64,000 bases of DNA from Actinomycetota bacterium (GTDB taxonomy: Bacteria > Actinomycetota > Actinomycetes > S36-B12 > FW305-bin1), in assembly GCA_004297305.1 (NCBI GenBank), contig SCTR01000002.1, forward strand, positions 1-64,000. The letters are read 5' to 3'. Of the stretch, positions 22,207 through 31,400 are shown piece after piece. Every line of letters starts with the position of its first letter. The first letter of the stretch is position 1. A program made the translations under genes and the position numbers. Below the pieces are notes generated by a model that saw nothing but the letters and a program-made list of their open reading frames with translations, made no database searches and was not told the origin of the DNA.

Positions 22207-24408
22207 CTACGTCAGGGTCACCGTGACGGTGCCGCCGGAGGTGCTGGCCGAGGTCGTGCTATTGCCGCCATACGCCGCCCGCTGCGTGTACGTCCCCGCC
22301 GGCGACGTCCCCGAGTTGATCGTCAGGGTGGCGACGCCGCTGGCGTTCAGTGCAGCCGTGCCCAGGGTGAAGGTGTAGCCGCCGGGGGCGACCGCCGTGA
22401 AGGTCACGGTGCCGGTTGCGGTACCGCCCGCGGCGCGGCTGACCGTCGCGGTCAAGGTGAAGCTGCCGCCGCGCGGGAGCGACGCCGGGGTGGCCGTCAG
22501 CGTGGTCGTGGACGCCGACGTCGTGCCGCCACCCGAGGTCACCGTGACCGTCCGCGCCGCCGACGTGCTGGCGGCGTAGCCGGTGGTCCCGCCGTAGGCC
22601 GCGGTGATCGAGTGCGAGCCGACCGCGAGCGCCGACGTCGTGAACGTCGCGGTCCCGCCCGAGAGCGTGCCGGCCCCGATCGTCGTCGAGCCGTCCCGGA
22701 AAGTGACTGTGCCCGTGGGGGTCCCGCCGCTGGAGGCGACGGTGGCTGTGAACGTCACCGCGGTCCCGGAGGTGACCGACGTCGCCGAGGCTGCCAGCGT
22801 CGTGGTCGTCGCTGCGGTGGTCGTCGTGCCGTTGGTCAGCGTCACGGTGATCGGCGTCGCGGTGCTGCCGGTCGTGGTCGCGTCCCCGCCGTAGCTGGCC
22901 GCCACGGTGTAGCTGCCGGCCGGCGACGTCCCGGAGTTCACCGTCAGCGTCGCGACGCCGCTGGTGTTGAGCGCTGCCGAGCCGAGGCTGAACGAGGACG
23001 TGCTGCCGGGCGCGGTCGCCGAGAAGGTCACCGTGCCGGTCGGGGTCCCGGCCGCCTTGCCGACGGTCGCGGTCAGCGTGAAGCTGCCGCCGCGGGCCAG
23101 CGACGTCGGGTTGGACGCCAGGGTGGTCGTACTCGCGCTCGTCCCACTCCCGCCGCCCCACGTCACCGTGACCGCGTTCGAGTTCGTGCTGGGCGCGTAC
23201 TCGTCACGGGTGTACGCCAACGTCGTCGCGTTGACCTCGCCGAGGTACCGCGCGCTGAGCGAGTGCGCGCCGGACGGCAGGCTGGCGGTGTACGTCGCCC
23301 GTCCCGTGGCCAGGGCCGACGTCCCGAGCAGCGTGGTGCCGTCGTAGAAGCCGACCCGGCCGGGCGGGGACTGCGACAGGTTGTTCCAGTCCTGGTCGGT
23401 ACGAACCACGGTGGCGCTCAACGTGACCGAGCCACCAGCCGCGGGCGACGTCGACGACGACGTGAACGCGGTGATCTGCGTCGGGACGCCGGGCAGCGAG
23501 AAGTTCAACGGTCCGGTCGGCAGCGTCACCGGAGTGACGCCGGCGACCCAGGTGTCGTCGAACGGATAGTCCGTGCCGTGGTTGTCGAAGCCGAGGAACG
23601 GCCCGTCGTCGTTGCTGAGTTCGGTCTGCACGCCGCCGTTGGGGCCGTAGAGGAAATCCGTCGGCCAGCCGTGCCGGCGGTCGACGAACCGCACGCGGTA
23701 CTGGATCGGGTTGCCGTTCGCGTCGACGCCCGGGACCCCCCCGATCGTGTACTGACCGTTGGAACCGGTGTCCGGGAAGGCGTAGTACCCGGTGTTCATC
23801 ACGACCTTGTGGACGTCGGTGTAGAGCACGACACCACCACGGTCGCGCGGGAATCCGGCAAGGCGGCCGGTCAAGACCCCGGACAACGACACCGCGTCCT
23901 GCAGTTTGGCTGTGCCGAGCTGGATCGCGACGTTCTGCGAGACCGTCACCGCGGTCGCATCGATACGCGGCAACACCGTCGGGGTCGCGGTGCCCTGCGA
24001 CGCCAGGCCGCCGGCTGCCCCGGCGTACCAGGACAGGCCGTACCGCGGCGTCGACCTGGTGACGAAGTCGAGGTAGGCAAAGTCGTACTGCCCGTTGGGA
24101 AGCGCGGCGGAGAAGCAGCCGTTGGCTCCGGTGGTCGGGTTGGCTACTCCCGCCATCGTCTCGGACCCCACGGCGTTGATGCCGATGCGCTGGTACAGGT
24201 CGTTGGGATGCACCGGGTCCGGCGGCAGGGTCTCGATCGCTTGGTAGACACCGATGGTGAGGCCCGCGATCGGGGCGTTGTTCTTGTCGACGACGCAACC
24301 GCTGACGGTGCCGTTGGCAGCCCAGGCAGGCGTGGCGACCACGACCCCCGCGGCAACGACCCCGAGCACGGCCCCCACGGACAACACACGACGCGCAACT
24401 GCGCGCAT
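22207..24408 (-). CDS. Secreted modular Ig-like protein, module B plus several Ig domains (most upstream array gene)
   Basis: A 733-residue protein; the ATG at 24408 follows GGTGGGG and gives a signal peptide (RAVARRVLSVGAVLG to TPAWAA). Module B spans about 32-310 (GCVVDKNNAPIAGL, GCFSAALPNGQYDFAYLDF, TPRYGLSWYAG, YTDVHKVVMNTG, RHGWPTDFLYGP, GGVQTELSND, DDTWVAGVTPVTL). It is followed by an Ig domain and then three Big_3_5 Ig domains in tandem at about 440-735 with no Pro-Thr linker, ending VTVTLT. The first and last of these three are nearly identical in pattern (SLARGGSFTLTATV and SLPRGGSFTLTATV), pointing to domain duplication. Its Ig type is shared with the gene at 13029 but not with its nearest neighbours. 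Confidence 0.85.
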   Translation of the reverse strand: MRAVARRVLSVGAVLGVVAAGVVVATPAWAANGTVSGCVVDKNNAPIAGLTIGVYQAIETLPPDPVHPNDLYQRIGINAVGSETMAGVANPTTGANGCFSAALPNGQYDFAYLDFVTRSTPRYGLSWYAGAAGGLASQGTATPTVLPRIDATAVTVSQNVAIQLGTAKLQDAVSLSGVLTGRLAGFPRDRGGVVLYTDVHKVVMNTGYYAFPDTGSNGQYTIGGVPGVDANGNPIQYRVRFVDRRHGWPTDFLYGPNGGVQTELSNDDGPFLGFDNHGTDYPFDDTWVAGVTPVTLPTGPLNFSLPGVPTQITAFTSSSTSPAAGGSVTLSATVVRTDQDWNNLSQSPPGRVGFYDGTTLLGTSALATGRATYTASLPSGAHSLSARYLGEVNATTLAYTRDEYAPSTNSNAVTVTWGGGSGTSASTTTLASNPTSLARGGSFTLTATVGKAAGTPTGTVTFSATAPGSTSSFSLGSAALNTSGVATLTVNSGTSPAGSYTVAASYGGDATTTGSTATPITVTLTNGTTTTAATTTTLAASATSVTSGTAVTFTATVASSGGTPTGTVTFRDGSTTIGAGTLSGGTATFTTSALAVGSHSITAAYGGTTGYAASTSAARTVTVTSGGGTTSASTTTLTATPASLPRGGSFTLTATVSRAAGGTATGTVTFTAVAPGGYTFTLGTAALNASGVATLTINSGTSPAGTYTQRAAYGGNSTTSASTSGGTVTVTLT

Positions 24409-24643
24409 GAACCCCACCACCCCTGAACCGGTCGCCCCCCGGCGACTCACTGGGCTGAAGGATGTCAGGTGTTCACGGCGAGTTAGCCGTTGCCGGGCTG
24501 TCTGAGACGGTCTGAGATCGATTTCAACCGATCAGGTGAACCCGTTCGGTCGAACGGCGACCCAGGTCGACAACTGAAGGTGACGGTGTCAGTAGCCCAG
24601 CGTGGCTGAGGACCTGCCGCAGCGCGTGCGGCGACCGGCTGGC
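24409..24643 (-). promoter_or_regulatory. Promoter region of the most upstream array gene
   Basis: 235 nt containing, on the minus strand, CCGTTCGACCGAACGGGTTCA and TTCACCTGATCGG (plus about 24527-24558), related to the TCANCCGTTCGG box before the other array genes. No clear GATAGTC box was seen here. No gene was found. Confidence 0.4.
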
Positions 24644-24841
24644 TCAGCGGTCGACGGTGAGGATCTTCGGCTCGGTGCGGAAGTCGCCGGCGTCCTCACC
24701 AGGCGCGGTCGAGGCGACGAGGAAGAAGGTCACCAGGGCGACGAGCATGCCCAAGGCCGCGGTCGCGAAGAGAATCCGGTCGGTCTTCTCGGTGCGCTCC
24801 AGCGACGGCATGTCGGCGGGCAGCGGTCGGGTGAGGGCCAT
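24644..24841 (-). CDS. Small single-pass membrane protein
   Basis: A 65-residue protein; the ATG at 24841 was chosen because GGGGAGGATT precedes it. It has a short acidic/basic N-terminus (PSLERTEKTDR), one transmembrane segment at about 24-43 (ILFATAALGMLVALVTFFLV) and a polar outside tail (PGEDAGDFRTEPKILTVDR). Family unknown. It lies 87 nt downstream of the transglutaminase gene on the same strand and could be the last member of that transcript. Confidence 0.6.
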   Translation of the reverse strand: MALTRPLPADMPSLERTEKTDRILFATAALGMLVALVTFFLVASTAPGEDAGDFRTEPKILTVDR

Positions 24842-24928
24842 GCGGGCAATCCTCCCCGGCGCTGCCGGGTGCTCGTCGCGCCGAGGGCCCTCCTGCGATG
24901 TGACCTGTGCCACACCAATACTGACCGG

Positions 24929-25816
24929 TCAGTCCTGCCGGACCATGTCGACGTACACCTGCAGCGAACTCTCGGCGCTCTCGGTGAAGATCACGCCCTT
25001 CAACGGCGGCACGTCGCCGTAGTCACGGCCCCACGCCGTGGTGACGTACCGGTCGTCGACGACCTGGTCGTTGGTGGGATCCAGGTCGAGCCAGCCCACG
25101 CCGGGCAGCGCGACGGATACCCACGCGTGGGATGCGTCGACGCCCTGCAGCCGGGATCCGCCCGGCGGCGGCCGGGTCTCGACGTAGCCGCTGACGTATC
25201 GAGCGGCCAGGCCCAGCGAGCGCAGGCCGCCGATCATCAGGTGGGAGAAGTCCTGGCAGACGCCGCGTCGCTGCCGCAGCACCTCGTCCAGGGTGGTGGT
25301 GACCGTGGTGACGCCGGGCTCGTAGCGGAAGTCGGTGTGGATCCGGGTCAGCAGGTCGGTGAGGCAGGCACGGATCGGCCGCCCGGCCGGGAACGACCCG
25401 GCGGCGTACGCCGACAGCGCCGGCGACGCCGTGACCAGTGGCGACGGTCGCGTGAACTCCCGCGCGGCGACCGGGTCGTCGTCGCCGGCGTCGAGTCCGT
25501 CGCGGACCCGTTCCCAGGGCGCGTCGTACCGCGACAGCGGGTGGTCGCCGCTACGGCCGTGGACCGTGACGGTGCTGGTCGAGGTCACCTGCAGCGCCCG
25601 ATGGGGGACGGTCACCTCGAAGTACGAGGAGCGGTTGCCGAAGTAGTCGCGGTGCTCGGTGACGACGTCTGGTGGGGGGTCGACGGTTAACGTTGCGCCG
25701 TCGCAGTCCTGGCCCGGCGTGGTCCGCGGCAGCAGGTGCATCCGGCCGTAGCTGGCCGACACCTCGTCGTCGTACTCGTAGCGGGTCCGGTGCACCACCT
25801 GGTACGTCGCACTCAC
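24929..25816 (-). CDS. Transglutaminase-like protein of the ATP-grasp/alpha-E cluster
   Basis: A 295-residue cytosolic protein starting at GTG. It has the N-terminal beta domain seen in bacterial transglutaminase-like proteins (YQVVHRTRYEYDDEVSASYGRMHLLPRT) and a papain-like catalytic triad: Cys in RRGVCQDFSHLM (about 188), His in GVDASHAWV (about 231) and Asp in WLDLDPTND (about 248). This family almost always sits with a circularly permuted ATP-grasp and an alpha-E protein, as here, and has been proposed to act in peptide tagging or amidoligation. The substrate is unknown. It follows the ATP-grasp gene by 45 nt on the same strand. Confidence 0.9.
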   Translation of the reverse strand: MSATYQVVHRTRYEYDDEVSASYGRMHLLPRTTPGQDCDGATLTVDPPPDVVTEHRDYFGNRSSYFEVTVPHRALQVTSTSTVTVHGRSGDHPLSRYDAPWERVRDGLDAGDDDPVAAREFTRPSPLVTASPALSAYAAGSFPAGRPIRACLTDLLTRIHTDFRYEPGVTTVTTTLDEVLRQRRGVCQDFSHLMIGGLRSLGLAARYVSGYVETRPPPGGSRLQGVDASHAWVSVALPGVGWLDLDPTNDQVVDDRYVTTAWGRDYGDVPPLKGVIFTESAESSLQVYVDMVRQD

Positions 25817-25861
25817 CGCCGACTCACCTGCACCTGAGGTTCAGCGTCATACTCGCCGCCG

Positions 25862-28441
25862 TCACCGCAGGCCCAACGCAGCGGACCGCGGCGCCTGCGC
25901 CCAGGATCGCGCGCTGATCAGCGGGCGCAGCGGTGCCAGGTGACTGAAGTGCAGAGCGTCCACCGCCAGGGCGAGGTCGGACAGCAGCGCGATGACGTCG
26001 CCCAGGAAGGCGTCCAGCTCGCTCCGTCGGCCGTCGGGGTCGGCCTCGGCCAGCACGGACAGGTCGGCCAGGGCGAGCAGGTCCCGCAACTCCTGCTGCA
26101 GCCGCTGCGGCCGGTCGCCCCCGGCCGACGCCGGGATCCGGTCGAGGTCCTGTCCGAGCTGGTCCAGTTGGAACGCCAGCGCCCGCGGATTGTCGCGGTC
26201 GGCCAGCAGAAGCTCCAGGACGGGCCGGACATGGGGCCGGGCCCGGTACCGGTGGCGGTAGGTCACGATGCTCTCCGCGGCGCCCAGCAACGACTCGATG
26301 ACCAGCCCTTCCTCGCTGGCCGGTCGCTGGTCGGCGAGCGTCGTCCGCATCGCCGCGGTCAGACCGAGGGCCCGTTCGAGGGCCCGGCCGATGCCCATGA
26401 ACCGCCATCTGGTGTCACGGACCAGGCTCTGCGAGGCCAGGCCGGCCAGCGCGAGCAGGGCCTCCAGCGCCCGGTCCAGCGACAGCAGCGCGGCGTCAGC
26501 GGTCAGCTCCGGGGTCCGTTCCAGCTCGACGAAGTGGCGGTCGAGGGTGCCCAGCACGAGCCAGGTGTCGACCGACAGCTGGTCGCGGACGTCGATGGCC
26601 GTGGCCAGCAGCCGGCGTACGGCGTAGGCGACCGTGCCCGGGCGCGTCGGGTCGACGACCAGCGAGCGCAGTTCGGCGCTGGGGTGCTCCAGCCGGGTAC
26701 CGGCGTCCGGGCCGGTGAAACCGGGGAAGGCCGTGGTGACCTCGGTCAGGGCGGCGAACAGCACGCGCAGCGCCGCGGCACCCGCCGGATCGGTGCCGCG
26801 CTGGAAGTCGTTGTAGCGGTTGTGGACCACCCGCAGCAGCCGGATCGTGGACTCGGCGCGCTCGGCGTACCGGCCCAGCCAGAACAGGTTCTCCGCGGCG
26901 CGCGGCGAGATGGCGCTCGAGCCGGCGCGGACGGTGACCGGCGCCTCGTCCTGCCAGCCTTCGCCGGGCTGCACCCGGTCGGGCGAGAGCACCCAGACGT
27001 CCTTGGACACCGCGCCGTCGGCGTTGGAGATCCGCACCGTGTCGACGGCCGGGGCGACCCGGACCAGCCCGCCCGGCAGCACCTCGTACCGGTCGCCGGC
27101 GGCGACGGCGAACGCTCGCAGCACCATCCGCCGCGGCTGTACGTCGTGGTCGCCGACCATCGGCACCTGGCTGCCGGGAAGCGATTCCTGGGCGACCCAG
27201 GCCGCGGGGTCGGCCAGCAGGCGCCGGCGTACCTCGTCGCGCTGGTCGCCGGACAGCGTCCAGCCGAAGCGGCTCGCGCGGGCGCCGCGCGCCAGCGGCT
27301 TGACCACGACCTCGGGCAGGTGGTCCAGGACGTAGCGCAGCGAGGCCGGATCGCCGCACCACCAGGTCCGCACGCTGGGCAGCAGCAGCGGCTCGCCGAG
27401 CAGCGCCTGGCACAGCCGCGGCAGGAACGGCAGCAGCCCGGCGTTCTCCAGCACGCCGCTGCCGAGGGTGTTGACCACCGACACGGTGCCCTGCCGGGTC
27501 GCCTCGATCAGGCCCGGTACGCCGAGCTGGGAGTCCGGGCGTAACTCCAGCGGATCGCTGAACGCCGCATCGACCCGGCGCGCGATGACGTCGACCGGTT
27601 CGAGGCGGCCCAGCGAACGCAACCAGACCCGGCCGCCCCGCACGGTGAGGTCCGCGGCCACCACCAGCGGGAAGCCGAGCCGGGAGGCGAGGAAGGCGTG
27701 CTCGTACGCGGTCTCGCTGGCCGCCCCCGGCGTGAGTACGACCACCCGGGGAGCCTCGACTCCCTCGGGAGCGACGTCCTGCAATGCGCTGCGCAACTGC
27801 TGGAAGAACGGGCTGAGGCGAGTGACCTTGGTGTCGCGGTACAGGTCCGGGAAGATCCGCGACACCACGACGCGGTTCTGCAGGGCGTAGCCCGCCCCCG
27901 ACGGCGCCTGCGCCCGGTCACCTTGCACCTGCCAGGAACCGTCGGCGTCGCGGGCCAGGTCGGCGGCGTAACTGAACAACTGCCGCGGGCCGGGCAGCGT
28001 GATGCCGTCGCAGGCGCGGATGAAGCCCGGGTGGCCGTACACCACGTCGGCGGGCAGCAGCCCCTGGCGCAGCGTCTCGCGGGGGCCGTACAGGTCGGTC
28101 AGCACGAGGTCGAGCAACTCGGCGCGCTGACTGACCGCCGCCTCCACCCGGGTCCACTCGTCGCGGGCCATAGGTACCGGGATCGGGTCCAGTGCCCACC
28201 GCGGGGTGCTGCTGTCGTGGGCGTGGTAGGTCACGCCGTCGGCCTCCAGCAGTCGCTCGGCTTCCGAACGGCGCCACTGCAACTCGGCCACGCCCAGGCC
28301 GTCGAAGGCGCCCAGCAGTCCCTGCCACGGACCGCGCAGTTGCCGGTCGCCGGTCACCGCCTCGTCAAAGACGTCCGGCGACGTGGGGTAGTCGCGCAGC
28401 AGGGCCGGCGCCGCCAGCTGGTCCACGTCGGATGCGGTCAC
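25862..28441 (-). CDS. Circularly permuted ATP-grasp / alpha-E fusion protein
   Basis: An 859-residue protein. The GTG at 28441 overlaps the stop of the upstream gene by 4 nt (GTGA). Residues 1 to about 480 are the circularly permuted ATP-grasp type 2 domain (YGHPGFIRACDG, LFSYAADLARDADGSW, GYALQNRVV, VVLTPGAASETAYEHAFLA, VVVKPLARGARASRFGWTL, ESLPGSQVP, RMVLRAFAV). Residues from about 500 are the helical alpha-E domain (AISPRAAENLFWLGRYAERAES, LVRDTRWRFMGIGRALERAL, NPRALAFQLDQL). In many genomes these are separate genes; here they are one. The domain is predicted to form an amide or peptide bond using ATP; the product is unknown. Confidence 0.92.
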   Translation of the reverse strand: MTASDVDQLAAPALLRDYPTSPDVFDEAVTGDRQLRGPWQGLLGAFDGLGVAELQWRRSEAERLLEADGVTYHAHDSSTPRWALDPIPVPMARDEWTRVEAAVSQRAELLDLVLTDLYGPRETLRQGLLPADVVYGHPGFIRACDGITLPGPRQLFSYAADLARDADGSWQVQGDRAQAPSGAGYALQNRVVVSRIFPDLYRDTKVTRLSPFFQQLRSALQDVAPEGVEAPRVVVLTPGAASETAYEHAFLASRLGFPLVVAADLTVRGGRVWLRSLGRLEPVDVIARRVDAAFSDPLELRPDSQLGVPGLIEATRQGTVSVVNTLGSGVLENAGLLPFLPRLCQALLGEPLLLPSVRTWWCGDPASLRYVLDHLPEVVVKPLARGARASRFGWTLSGDQRDEVRRRLLADPAAWVAQESLPGSQVPMVGDHDVQPRRMVLRAFAVAAGDRYEVLPGGLVRVAPAVDTVRISNADGAVSKDVWVLSPDRVQPGEGWQDEAPVTVRAGSSAISPRAAENLFWLGRYAERAESTIRLLRVVHNRYNDFQRGTDPAGAAALRVLFAALTEVTTAFPGFTGPDAGTRLEHPSAELRSLVVDPTRPGTVAYAVRRLLATAIDVRDQLSVDTWLVLGTLDRHFVELERTPELTADAALLSLDRALEALLALAGLASQSLVRDTRWRFMGIGRALERALGLTAAMRTTLADQRPASEEGLVIESLLGAAESIVTYRHRYRARPHVRPVLELLLADRDNPRALAFQLDQLGQDLDRIPASAGGDRPQRLQQELRDLLALADLSVLAEADPDGRRSELDAFLGDVIALLSDLALAVDALHFSHLAPLRPLISARSWAQAPRSAALGLR

Positions 28442-31400
28442 GTGCGGGGGGTCCGGCGCAGGTCGAGCGTGCGGCCGGACTCCGGAGCGGCGGCGAGGGC
28501 GGCGAAGCGGCTCAGGTCGATCGGGCCCGGGGTGTGGCCGCGAGGTTCGAACCGGCTGACCCGCCGGGCCTCGGCCTCGTTGGCGTTCACCGGCAGCCGG
28601 TCGTACGCGCGTCCGCCGGGGTGCACGACGTGGTGCGTGCATCCGCCGAGCGACCGGCCGTTCCAGCAGTCCACCAGGTCGAAGACGAGCGGCGCCTGCA
28701 CGGCGATGGTCGGGTGCAATGCCGACCAGGGTTGCCACGCCCGGTAGCGGACGCCGGCGACGGCGACGCCCTCGACCGGTCCGGGCCGCAACGGCAGCGG
28801 GACGCCGTTGCAGGTCACCACGTGCCGGCCCGGGGTCAGGCCGGTCACCTCGACCTGGACCCGCTCCAGCGAGGAGTCGACGTACCGCGCGGTGCCGGCC
28901 CCGGTCGCCTCCTCGCCCAGCACGTGCCACGGCTCGATGGCCCGGCGCAGCTCGATGCCGACCTCGCCGACCTGCACCCGGCCCAGGCGCGGAAAACGGA
29001 ACTCCAGGAACGGGTCCAGCCAGCCCAGTTCGAACGGCAGGTCGTGCGCGCGCAGGTCCTCGACCACGTCGCCGATGTCGGCTTCGACGTACGCCGGCAG
29101 CAGGAAGCGGTCGGTCAGCTCACTGCCCCAGCGCACCAGGCGTCCGGCGTACGGCGTTTCCCAGCACCGGGCGACCAGGGCGCGCACGAGCAGGGCCTGC
29201 ACCAGTCCCATCCGCGGATGCGGCGGCATCTCGAAGGCGCGCATCTCCAACAGTCCCAGCCGGCCGCGGACGCTGTCGGGGCTGTACAGCTTGTCGATGC
29301 AGAACTCCGCGCGGTGGGTGTTGCCGGTGATGTCGGTCAGCAGGTGGCGCAGCAACCGGTCCACCAGCCACGGCGGCGGGTCGTCGGCGAGCCGGTCGAG
29401 TTCGGCGAACGCGATCTCCAGTTCGTACAGGTTCTCGGCGCGGCCCTCGTCCACCCGGGGGGCCTGGCTGGTCGGGCCGATGAACCGGCCGGCGAACAGG
29501 TAGGACAGCGCCGGATGGTGCTGCCAGTACGTCACCAGGCTGCGCAGCAGGTCGGGGCGGCGCAGCAGCGGGCTGTCGGCCGGCGTCGGGCCGCCGAGGG
29601 TCAGGTGGCTGCCCCCGCCGGTCCCGGTGTGGACGCCGTCGAGGGCGAACTTCTCGGTGCCCAGGCGTACGGCGCGTGCCTCGGCGTGCAGGTCCTCGGT
29701 GGTGGCGACGAGTTCCGGCCAGCTCGCCGCGGGATGGACGTTGACCTCCAGCACACCGGGATCCGGCGCGACCACGACGGTGGGCGTCCGCGGGTCGGCC
29801 GGTAGCGGGTAGCCCTCGACGACGACGGCCTGGCCGAGCACGGCCGCGGTCGCCTCCACGACCGACACGAGGTGCAGTGCCGGGGCGAGGTCGGCGACCG
29901 GGGGCAGGAAGACGTGCAGCCGCCCGTCGCACAGCTCGACGCACAGTGCCGTGGTCGGCGCGCCCTCGCCGGGTACCACGGCCGCCGCCGGTGGTGTATC
30001 GGCGGCGTAAGGAGCCGTGGCCGGGGGCAGCGGCGAAAGCGGTTGCAGCGGAGACGGTTCCGGCAGGTACGGCGGCGCCGTCCACGACAGCGAGTCCAGC
30101 GGCAGCCGCAGCCCCATCGGCGAGGTGCCGGGCGCCAGGTACAGGTGCCGGCGGCGGGTCTGCCAGCGGGTGGTCGCCCAGCCCGGTTCCGCGTGCGAGC
30201 CGGTCTGTTCGGTGCGGTGCAACGGCAGGACCCAGCCCACCGGCTCGCCACGGCGCTCGTCGAGCGTGGCCAGGACCCGAGCGCTCGCCGCCGGGTCCGG
30301 GTCGGCGGGGTCGAGGGCCGCGTCGAGTCCGTCGTCGGCCGGCGGAGCGCCGTCGGGCAGCCGGGCCTCGGCCAGCAGCTGCGCGAGCGGGTCCTCGTAC
30401 GCCGGTATCGCGAACGTCGCCGGAATACCCAACGCGGCCGCGACGCCGCGGACGAACTCCGCGGCGTCGTCCGGTCCGGCGGTCCCGGCGACCAGCGGAT
30501 CGGCCAGCAGCGCGGCGTCACGCCATACCGGCTCACCGTCGGTGCGCCAGGTGAGGCCGAGCTGCCAGCGGGGCAACGGCTCTCCCGGGTACCACTTGCC
30601 CTGGCCGTGATGCACCAGGCCGCCGGGAGCCCAGCGTTCGCGCAGCGCCGCGACCAGTTCGCCGGCCCGTTCCCGCTTGGCGTCGCCGTGCGCCTCGGTG
30701 CTCCACTGGGCGCCGTCCATGTCGTCGATGGAGACGAACGTCGGCTCGCCGCCCATCGTCAGCCTGACGTCCCCGGCGGCCAACCGGGCGTCCACGGCGA
30801 GGCCGAACTCGTTGACCCGCGCCCACTGCTGGTCGGTGTAGGGCCGGGTGACCCGGGGGTCTTCGTGAATGCGCCGGACGGTGTTGCGGTAGGTCAGTTC
30901 CACCTCGCACGGCTCCACCACGCCGGTCACCGGCGCCGCGGTGGCCGGTTCGGGACTGGCGGCCAGCGGGATGTGGCCCTCCCCGGCGAACAGGCCGGAC
31001 GTCGGGTCCAGCCCCACCCAGCCGGCGCCGGGCAGGTAGACCTCGGCCCAGGCGTGCAGGTCGGTGAAGTCCTGCCGGGGGCCGGTGGGCCCGTCCAGCG
31101 CCTCGACGTCCGGCGCGAGCTGGACGAGGTACCCGGAGACGAAGCGGGCCGCCAGGCCGAGTTCCCGCAGGATCGCCACGAGCAGCCAGGCGCTGTCCCG
31201 GCAGGAGCCGATCGCCCGCTGCAGCGTGGTGTCCGGCGACTGCACCCCGGCTTCCAGCCGGACGTCGTACGCGACGCTCTGGTACACCCGCTGGTTCACC
31301 GCGACGAGGAAGTCGACGGTCCGCATCGGGGTGGTCGGCGGCCGGATGCCGTGCAGCCAGCGGCGGAGCAAGGGCCCGGGCTCGGAGCGGCCCGGCTCGG

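Noticed and set aside
25940-27544. Plus-strand frame of 534 codons opposite the ATP-grasp/alpha-E gene
   Set aside because: It is the antisense of a strongly supported gene, and its Gln/Gly/Arg-rich sequence has no domain.
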